Shown one piece after another: positions 51,801-61,329 of a DNA stretch of 64,000 nt. This stretch comes from Climacteris rufus (taxonomy: Eukaryota; Chordata; Aves; Passeriformes; Climacteridae), in the NCBI GenBank assembly GCA_013398175.1, contig VZRZ01007881.1, positions 232,684-296,683 of the forward strand, read 5' to 3'. A model generated the notes under the pieces. It searched no databases, had not been told where the DNA came from, and saw nothing but the letters and a program-made list of their open reading frames with translations. A program made the position numbers and the translations under genes. Numbering within the stretch: position 1 is the stretch's first letter; each line of letters begins with the position of its first letter.

Positions 51801-53274
51801 CAGTGCTATATTCCAAAGGGAAATCCACCATGTACTCACTGTCCCAATCAGTGGTACCCAAAGGCAATGTGTACCTCTGTGAGTGTACCCTACTGGAGAG
51901 GGAACTCTCAGAGTTTGGCCAAGGGTAACTATAAATATTAAAACCTTTATTATCAATGTTTGATAGAAACATAAAAAATTTATAGTTGTATACAAATTCT
52001 TTCTTTAGCAGAGGAGACACATGAGATTTTATACTGCCACTGTTAAGTCACTTTTTTGTTTCAGACAAAATCTAATTATTTCTGCCCAAATTTCTTTCTT
52101 TCTTTAACAGAGGTGGCATAATCCAAAAGAAGTAAAATAGAATGGATAGCTGAAGCTCTGTATATAGTTAAACAGCAGATTCTGTATCAAGGTCATTCAG
52201 ATAGGCTGCTGTGCTTTGTTTCTTTTTCTTTTTTCTTTTTTCTTTTTTTAATTTCCAATCCCCTAGCCTCTCTGCCTTCTTTTGCTATTCAATATGTGTT
52301 TGTCACAGACTCTCTCTTGTTTAGAAACAAATGCATTCACATGTCTTTGGTACTTAGAAAAGCACTCTCAAATTATAGCAATCATTAACATAACAGTAAC
52401 ACATAGGAGTTATCCAGAATATTGAAAAAGCATGTGAAGCTTTCAGTGCACTCCATAACTGCATGAGATAGAAATGAGAAGTATCTATCCAAATGTGAAT
52501 TTCCATGTCCCCATAACATATAAATGGAATTACTTTCCACGTTGTTGAGGAGACTCATTAAATGAAGTAGAATCTGAAGAGAGAACCTCCTCGTCTTGTA
52601 GTGGGAAGCTGTATGAGATGTAGCTACATTTATGTATTTAAAATATGATTATCATAATTTAAATGTAGAATTAACCAATCTTGCTCTGTTTATGGTAATG
52701 GAACAATAAATGTAAGCTTTCTGAAAAATTCAATGTGCAAAGAAACTAACTTATAGTCAATAGTGGCACTAGTATCATGATATAAATATATTTTATAGTT
52801 CTGTTGTGAAGTATACAAAAAAAAAATCACATAGGACATACTGGTTTTCTACATTTTACTACTGTCTTCTGCTTTCTCAGTTAGTGTCTTTTAAGTGACC
52901 AGAGAGACAGTCATCACCAGGAGCCTTTCCCTCTTTCAGCATCACCTCCAGTAAGGCCCCACCTCGGCTGTATCTCTACGTGATACTCTGCAACAAATAA
53001 TCCATAATCATCTCTTTAGTTTGTCTTGGGCCCTATGCAAGTCCGGTAACATTATTGTTGCAGAAGCACCTGAGAAATACATAGAGGGAAAGAAAAAATA
53101 AAATGCTCCTAGACTTCCTATCCTCTCATGAAATGTGTACTACTGTGCTGCCATGGCCCTGCTGCAGCTTATAGGCCTGTGGAAAATAACATGAATCCTT
53201 TTGGCTTTCATGCAGACTAAACTGTGTGGCCAACGGAGTGTGAATTTTCATATATTTTGAGCAAAAATGCACTA

Positions 53275-53291
53275 CCCCCCCACCCCCCCCC
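53275..53291. repeat. C-run tract (C7 A C9)
   Basis: Two cytosine runs separated by one A, in otherwise AT-rich DNA. The minus strand is a G-run that could form an intermolecular or short quadruplex-like structure. Slippage-prone, so the stated run lengths may be uncertain. Confidence 0.85.
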
Positions 53292-56256
53292 GATTTAGAT
53301 TTGGCAATATGTTTATGGTGACACTGCTATTGCACTACTAAGTTACAAGATTGACTTCGGTTACATCTCTATGAATTTATTTAATTTAGATTAACAAACA
53401 CCATCACAGTATTAAGATAATCAAAACTACATGAATAACTGAAGATTCTTTTGAATAAATCAATCTATTTTTGAATAGACAAAGACTATAATACACTTTG
53501 CTGCAACCTAGGACAAAGTGCTGCATATTGTTAAGAGTTTCGGTAACTGTCCATGGACCGTCTTTGCTGTAAATGAATGTTTTTGAATAACACCAGTAAT
53601 CTGAAGGTAATGAAAACAGTTTATGCAAGGTGCAATAAACAGCCATTGTTGTGTCTACAGAACATTACTTTATGCTACTGTGAAGATGATGTCTTTTCAG
53701 TCTTCTAGCTGTTTTGAAAAAAACTAACTCAGAGGCCACTAGTCTGAAAGAAACAAGGACAAGATAATAACTAGAGACGCAATTAATCCCTGTGCTTTGG
53801 AATAGGACAAATTGTTACAACAATCACAGAGAAAGCTGTACAGAGGTTACAGGAAGGCAAATTAATGCAATGCATAAAAACGGGAACAAAGAGTGTTAGA
53901 AGGCCTAAATTGCAAGAGCAAAGAAATGAAAATACAGCTTAATAAGAAACAAATGTTGCATGCTGTGTATTAACAGTGGAATGCTTGCAGAAAATATGGA
54001 AAAGTCTTTGTTTACTCAACCCTGACTCACGAGCAAAGGTTTACATAAACTGGGCTTCTCTCCTGATCACAAGTATGTGGGAAGTCCTACGGGGATGGGT
54101 AGTCAATAGGGCTTCTCACTCACTTGAAATCAGACAAAACGTTTGGATTCAGTCAGGGTAAAAACTTGGTTGCATAATTGTCAGCAAAAAGCTCCCATTT
54201 TATCACTGGGGCCAAAATGGCACTAATGCATCAGGCTCCAGCTCTGTTGTCAGCACTGGCTTCTAAAGGAGCAGCAGAGTGCCGGCAGCCAGGATCCATG
54301 GCTAGATCTCAGCCCTTGCTCCTCTGTGTCAGCACACGTTGCTGTGTGGCTTCCCAGACTGCTTCTGGGACTCTCTTTCACTTACTGACAGGAATGAGCT
54401 TTTGTCTTATGTGCAAAGAAGGAAATGTTAGCAATAAAAGTCCTCATTAAGGAATATACAGAGCAGATCCTGCTTTCAGTCACGCCCTTTCAACCTCACT
54501 GAAGTTGAGGCCGTCTTGACTCTTGTCAGGACTCTTTCAAGCCTGCATCACCTCCAGAAATGCAGAGAGCCTTTGGGAGGCTAAGGGCCAGGACCGAGAA
54601 AGCAGAGGTTTATATAGTGGGACACCAGAGTGGGGAAGAGAAAATGCACCTAGAAAAGACCACAGTGGGTGATGTAATCCCTTATTACAGTCTGTAGCAA
54701 TTTAATGAAAGTAAGTCAGAATAAATAAATATCTGACATGTAACCAAGAGGCAGCTGACCTACTCTGAATGGAAACTAAATTGCAGTTGACCTATTGCAT
54801 CACTAAATTACCCTCCTCAAGGGGAAGGAATAAGAGTTGCATGGGGTTTTTTTCTGCTTTAAAAAAAGTTTTAATAATTCAAATAAATGTCTAATGTTGG
54901 TAAATGTGCATGGTAAGTACTTGATGGATTGAATTCATTCCCCTCTTTGCGTGCTGACATCCTTCTCGCTCATAGGGAGATTCTACAGACGCACAGAAAT
55001 GCTGCACAGGATGGGATGTTTCTTTATGGCATTTCCGTGTGCTTTAAATCTCTGAAGAGTTTTCTCTGTGTGTGTTTTATATTGAGTCATTAAATACAAA
55101 AACAAACTTATTCACAAACCAGCTTTGATCTAGGCTTCCTGTGATTTATGTCTGCTGCCTATAGCGTGCACTGAAATCCTACCTGATTGTTATTAGCTCC
55201 CTAAATATTTATATCGCTCCAGATAATCAATGCTTATCACAGTCAATACAGATGTTACAAGTTCCTCAAAGAAAGGCAGTGTCAGCATAATAGCATTTTA
55301 ATTATTGCAGCATGTTTTCGAATAAGTCTTTTCTTTACAGTATCAATTAGAGTAACTATACATATCTTATAAATAGATAGTGTTAAAAATATTGTACATG
55401 TAAATTACAGCTTTTCCCACTAAGTGTATGAAGCAATAATGCAATGTCTTGGAGGTATTAATGTTCACTTAATTTAAATCATGTTACTAGTGCTGTTTTC
55501 TCTTTTCAATCCCTTGCGTTTGTACTCTCTACAGGATGTTTTTCATTCAGTTGCTGTGTAAAACAAATTTGCTTGTGGGGGTTTGGTGATATAAAGTATC
55601 TGACTGGCACCAGTGCATTAGTTATTCTACATGTAACTGAAAACATAAATTCAGTATTTGGAGAAGTAGAGATAGCAGCATCTACTGGTTTAGAAGACGC
55701 AGACAATGTGTTTTTTGTTATCAAGTGTGCTCTAAGTTCATGGGGAAGTTCAATGCAGAACACACTGAGCCCTTCTATCCCTCAGCTTCCCAACTTTATG
55801 TAGTCTCTTACTCCCTGCACCATTTTGAAGTTCTCCAAAGAGAAGTGCAATGCTGCTTTCTTTTTTTAAGAGACATCTCAGAGAAAATTGTATAATTAAC
55901 TTTGTAAGGAAGACTAAACATTCATCTACCTCCCAAGGGAATCTAGTCTAGGAACACCTTGAAAATACTTCTGTAGGCAGTACAGTCATGCTTTGAAAAG
56001 GGGAATTACTCTGTCTCTTTATAAAAAGTACTTGCTGCTCATGCAAGGTATAAGGTAATCAGTTCTGAATTCTGTCTCTTTCTTCTGGATAGATACAAAT
56101 GAGAAGATCAATACAATGCAAATTTGAGGATTTTTCATGCCTTAACTACCTAAAATTTTGACTATCTTGTGTCTAAAAACACTGAACCATTTTGAAGAAA
56201 ATAAATAATTTGCTAAGTAAATAACAGGCATACCTTTTATAGGGATGAATTTCTTC

Positions 56257-56272
56257 TTTTTTTTTTTTTTTT
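56257..56272. repeat. Poly-T run (16 T)
   Basis: A homopolymer preceded by TTCTTC and followed by ACTATAC. No splice-compatible AG follows within a few bases and no element body is recognised beside it. Confidence 0.85.
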
Positions 56273-57351
56273 ACTATACTTTTTATCAGGCATGTGATAG
56301 CCTGGGGGTTTGGAACAGAAAAGCACAGAGAAGATGAGCATAAGTGTGGATAATAAGATAATAATAATTGGATAATAAGTATTTCCCAGGTCCAAACACT
56401 ATTGACCTAAAAATGGTTTAAAACCATGAGAAAGACAGTCATACCAGTGAAAAGACATACTGTATTGGCCACTCTATGCATTTTTGTATCTTTATATTCA
56501 CAGGAATACAAGAATTGACATGCTTGCATATTTCAGTAGTATGAACTTCAATAGTGATCTCATCTTGAGCTGTGATAAGTCTTATGTATTGTACGTGTCT
56601 TATTCACTCGTAATAGCTAATGTCCCAGTTCCCTGGATTGTGATGCCAGACCTTTTTAGTTTAACCTACTAAATGTATCACTGCTAATTTTAAAATAGTT
56701 CTTAAAGTATATGAATATTTATGTTCAATATTTATTTTTCCATGTTTGGATTAACTTCTCACTAAATTAAAATTAAATATATTTTTTAAGTGGTCGAACA
56801 CATTTTTTTTATTACTGTTCTCAGGCCACAAATCTGCAATTTTTTGTCTCTGATGTATGCAGAATATATACACACATACATATATGCACACACATGCAGA
56901 CATGCAAAAGTCTGCTTAAATTCTTGGTACTTCCAACTCCCAATGAGTACAATAACCAAAGTTTTTCCTGAAAATCCCTGTTTCTGGGGTCACTGGATTA
57001 GTTCAAGATTTCAGCTTCTGTTCAAAATGCAGGCTTTCTGGAACCTCAAAACCATCGGGTAAACCTGAACCTTTCAATAGTGACCCAAAAAACATGCCAC
57101 ACTAGCAAGTTATGTGTATATTTTGGAGGAGAGAATAATTTGGATAAACACTTCTACCAAAGTTTATAATCTATCTAAATGAGTCTTCTACTGCTATTTT
57201 TTTTTCACACTTAGACTAGCCGTTTTACAAATAGTGCAATGTAATCACTGTAGGTCTCCAAAGACCGTATTTCTAGTCATGTCATCTATGAAAAGCACGT
57301 TTCTTCTGCTAGAAAATGATATCTTATATGTCATTTTTATTATTACTTACT

Positions 57352-57411
57352 AGAATCATAGCATTATTTAAGTTGGAGAAGACCTGTACCATCATTGAGT
57401 TCAACCATAAA
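57352..57411 (-). mobile_element. CR1 LINE 3' end, inverted
   Basis: AGAATCATAGCATTATTTAA, GTTGGAGAAGACCTGTA and CCATCATTGAGTTCAACC follow the reverse complement of the CR1 tail (AGAATCATAGAATCATTTAGGTTGGAAAAGACCT…ATCATCGAGTCCAACC) with few differences. The element is therefore in minus orientation and only its terminal 60 bases or so remain. It is the cleanest short CR1 match in the window and lies about 80 bases upstream of a plus-strand exon-like segment. Confidence 0.8.
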
Positions 57412-57492
57412 TGAAGAATTTTGGTGAGTGTGGTGAGTTTTTTGAAGGAACACTTCATTTTTCTGATTTAATTTTTTTTTCATACTTTCCAG

Positions 57493-57591
57493 ATTCAAAG
57501 TGATGGCTTGAGATCACTTAGATGGTGCCATAAGACCACTGATCACCATCACAAGATTATTTAAAGATGCAGACTAAAAGGCAGGCTAAAG
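57493..57591 (+). other. Candidate non-coding exon with strong splice signals
   Basis: The left boundary is a model acceptor: a long T-rich tract (TTAATTTTTTTTTCATACTT) ending TCCAG at 57492. The right boundary is AAAG followed by GTAAGT at 57592. The enclosed 99 bases fit a typical internal exon length. All three forward frames contain stops (two within the first 16 bases; the third is open until a TAA at about codon 24), so it is not an ordinary coding internal exon. It could belong to a long non-coding RNA or a 5'UTR. The upstream CR1 remnant and two GTGAGT words at 57424 and 57433 lie outside it. Chance pairing of such motifs is possible. Confidence 0.3.
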
Positions 57592-57599
57592 GTAAGTTG

Positions 57600-60500
57600 A
57601 TTTAGTTCAGAATTGGATGTAAACTCTTGTTCCTAGAGCACAATGGCACGTATGTGGATAATTTTCAAGGCAGTGGATAAACTTTATATCCTTTCATAAT
57701 TCGATTGTTTCTGTACAACAACTCTGCTGGAGGTTTCTGACAAATGTGACACTCATGCTGTGTGAATGTCTTTTTCATGTACAAACTGTACCAATTCAGG
57801 GTAACAACCAGTGGGAATGAAGCACTACCTGCTGACCTGGAAGTGAAAAGAGAAAAAATTGGGAAAAAAAGGACCATGTTGGTAATACAAATTCCATTTT
57901 AGGATTAAAGAAATGGTTGTGGTTGAGCATAGTCTTCCTCTGTTGATTTCTATTAGAAATGTATTAATAGTTTCTTTACATTGTTAAAATATAGAGAAAG
58001 GGTTTTACTGCAGATAGTTAAATTCATGGTAACAACCCTTATTCTAATGTGCAGAGGTGTACTTGGGACCTGTATCTTTGTGGGCTGGTCTCTTGCATTC
58101 ATCTCTGAGGACAACAATGTCAGGAGATTCAGTGCCACTGAACTTGCACACACTAGAAGGGCAGTAGATTAAAAGTTGGTCCACTGTTTTCCTTCAGCAT
58201 AGATTGGTTTTCTTCAAGTAAAGTTTCAGGTCACTTCTGGGGCATCATCGCGGGTAAATGAGCACTGTTTTTATTAGTCTCTCTGGTAGATAAGAAGGTT
58301 TCAGTTTTAATGATTGCAAGATCAAATATTTGACAAAAAGTGAAAAGCAAAGACCGGAGGCATATATTCTAAAGTGAAAGAGGGAGGAAAATAATGAGTT
58401 TGAAAAGAATAAAACACGGATTGGTCAATGGCAAAGAATGCTACAAAGGTCTCTGTGTGAATCTTCAGTTCCTGGAGTTTCTGCCAATTCCTTTTATTAC
58501 CATTTCAAGTAACCAGGTACATATGGCATGTTTGTAAGTAAAGCAGTCAATGAAGTTAGTTACACCTCTGCATTTATTACCCTACCCCTGAGTATTATTA
58601 ACTTTTACATTCCCCATAAAGTATAATTTATCACTTAAATAATTTGCTTTGTGTCAGGGTTCAGTGTGCTCCAGTGCTTTCCTGCTCATTAAATGAGATA
58701 TTTTTACTTAATGAGCCTAGAATGTCCTTTGCATTTAACATTAGAATTGATTTTAAACACTCCATTTTTCTAACATATTTGTGTGTAATTTCGGAATGTG
58801 GACTTCATTCCACAGTCTTACTCTGAAGAAAGAAGAGCTACAAAGAATAATGATCCATGAATTCTAGAGAGGAACTTATTAAGTATGGGTGAATATTAAA
58901 AAAAAAACTATTATATACCTGCACTTTGCATTCTTTCATGTAGTTTGAAAGTCTGACTTACTATTTCAGCCTGATGCTGCAGTTATTACATACATAATAC
59001 TCCATTAGGAAAGTGTTTTTAGAAGGGACTGAAAGATATGGATTTCCATGAAATTAACAGCATCTAAAAATAACCCCACCCTTAAGTGTGTGTATGTGGT
59101 CTGCTGATTCATGTAACAGAGAGGTAGTCTTTCAAATGTGTGTAGTTCACATATAAAATATATATCTATAGGATAAATAAATATCATAGAACTCTGGCAA
59201 TGTGCATCTAATGGGGATCTGGTTCATCTCTTCGCAATTGCAAATAATCGCTTTGCAATTATTTAATAAAATCTGAGTAGAGAAATCCTCTGTTGTGCAG
59301 TAAATAATTTGCTCATAATAATCATTGGAACAACAAACCAGCCCAAACCTCTGAGCTATCTCAGCAATTCCAGGACAAACACTGTACTGCAACACTTTAC
59401 ACGGAATTTCGCCACCAGCTAGATCTCCAGGAGTCAGTGAGTAGAATATGACAGATTCACAAGTGGGTGTTCATTTGAGTCCATTATAACAAATGTGACC
59501 ATCTGTGCATCAGCTGTACACCACTAACAGGCAGGGTGCAAGTCTGATCATTCAGGTGCTCAGGATGCATGGCAGTGTGCATGGCATGAAACACTCAATA
59601 AAGGATAGTAAAGCAGAAATTTAATCCCATAAAAATGCTAATATTGTAATATAGATTTTTTTTCCTTCTGAGTGAAAAAATACTAACTCAGGAAATAAGC
59701 AAAAATATATTATATTTAACTGAACTTAAAATATTTTTTTCCGAGTATATTTAGCCATCATGAAATGTCATATGCATGTTTTCCCATGGTTGCCTTGTGT
59801 CACCTGATTAAGAGCTTGGGCCTCTATTTCTGTTTGTTCCTCTGGATGGGGTTCCTTGGCTGATCTTTCCCCAGAAGGCTTGTGCAGTCATTTAACTGCT
59901 ATGGGGCAGCTGAATGTGGTGGAAGGGTATATTGTGGGATGTGCCATGGCTACCACGGCACACAGTGGGCAGAGGAGCACAAGCATGGGGTGGCAGAGGG
60001 CAGGAAGTCTGTGCCTCGGTGTAGCAATTCAGCAGCCTTCCTTGACACACTGTCATGTTTGCCAAGGGAAATCTCAAAATTCTCATTAGGCTGACAGTAC
60101 CAGGTTATTTGAAAAAAGTTTTTAAAAGAGTGAAATAATGCTGTGTGAGACTGGGTCATGCCTTGTAAGTCAAGGAGAAAAGGAACATTTTCTTAGTTGT
60201 GTCAACAGGAGTTAACAGTAGTGTGATTATCCATGCAAGTGTGCTAAATGTGGTATGTTCATCTTTGCCATATAGGGAGAGAAAAGCAAATGAAAAATTA
60301 GAATCAACTCTTGATTATAATTTAGTGAATTGTGAACACACCCTGGTTACTTATTAACGCCATCTCATAATTGAACAGGCTACTAAATAACATAATAGCT
60401 CTGACACAGATTTGGGAAGCAATGTCATCAAATATGTGAAGTATAAGGGAATCTGTACTCTTCTCTTGCTGTTACCCATCAGAGAGGGCATCACATACTT

Positions 60501-61185
60501 CCAGGAAGTCAGTTTATTTTGCTTTTCCTTACAGTCCTTCATAATTATGTCCATTTGAGCTGCAGACAGTTAAGGTTGCTACATTCAAGCTGTGTGCATT
60601 TTTTCCCCATATTTTTCACTATAAAATGAAAAAGAAGAGTGTTGGGGTTTTTTTTTTTTTGTTTTATGCTTTGTTCTGTTTTGTATTCGTTTTCCCCCCT
60701 CTTCCCTATTCCTCCCAAAATGCTATAATTTGCTACAGGGAAATACTGAAATATTACTTTAAATACTGAAGTCTGTAATATTGCAGCACATTTGTATGGC
60801 TGATGAGATTTCAAATGATAAGAGAATTTTTTCCCTTCTGATTCTATAATAGCAATAGACCTGGTCTTCATTTCATTACAATTTTAAAGGCAGAGATGAG
60901 ATATTTTAAATTTTATTTGAATTACTTTTCTAGATGAAAATTATCATTGACTGTTATGTTTCAAATTCTAATGTAAAAGAATTTATTTTTTAAATGAAAA
61001 ATAAGTGATTTCAGCAAAATGTCCATAAAATATCTAACCAAAATAATTAATTTTGAAAATAAATTTTTATCTTCTGCATTCTGACTGGACAGTTTAGTTG
61101 CTCTGAATGGATAATAGTTTGGTTGTTATACTGTAAAAATCCTGGAAATGTCTCAATGTATGCAGAAAGGAAAATGTGATGCACT
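57600..61185. other. AT-rich non-coding stretch
   Basis: Unique sequence. A minus-strand frame at 57665-57877 contains a HECHICQKPP stretch with a CxxC but no further zinc-ligand spacing. Another at 59147-59395 is Cys-rich without pattern. At 59230-59265 the word GCAATT recurs (CGCAATTGCAAATAATCGC, TTGCAATTATTT). A T13 run sits at 60648-60660. No gene is supportable. Confidence 0.4.
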
Positions 61186-61188
61186 TAC

Positions 61189-61318
61189 TTGAGAAATTTC
61201 TTTGATGGGCCAACACATCTTTTGGGATTTTGGGTTTCTGTGTTGCTGAGTTAGAGTCAAGACTGGGCTTATCATTGTTGCAAAACAGGAGCTTTCTTCC
61301 CTTTAGCCTGTACCACTC
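61189..61318 (-). CDS. Candidate coding exon on the minus strand, product unknown
   Basis: Read on the minus strand, a good acceptor (GTGTTTGTTTCTAG) is followed by 130 bases and then a good donor (CTCAA then GTAAGTG). Only one of the three frames is open, and it is open throughout for 43 codons: EWYRLKGRKLLFCNNDKPSL, then DSNSATQKPKIPKDVLAHQR, then NFS, entering in phase 0 and leaving in phase 1. There is no internal Met, so it would be an internal exon. The composition (Lys, Asn, Ser, Pro, aromatic residues) looks like a folded edge followed by a flexible linker. The start faintly recalls the WY-x-L-K end of C2-type domains, but that is only an impression. No partner exon was found in the window. 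Chance remains a real alternative, since a 43-codon open frame alone is not rare. Confidence 0.35.
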
Positions 61319-61329
61319 CTAGAAACAAA

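Larger units (their letters stand above)
45160..57340. other. AT-rich non-coding stretch
   Basis: About 12 kb without a supportable gene. It contains homopolymer tracts, a MIR-like relic and small tandem repeats, listed separately. Frames near 50.2-50.6 kb overlap on both strands and look like shadows of conserved-looking non-coding sequence rather than proteins. A good acceptor (TTTCTTTCTTTCTTTAACAG ending at about 52110) has no matching donor. A minus-strand frame at 51688-52020 has an internal donor-like GTGAGTAC but no recognised protein. Confidence 0.45.

Noticed and set aside
57665..57877. Minus frame with HECHICQ, a possible zinc-finger start
   Set aside because: No second ligand pair at finger spacing and no other finger nearby.
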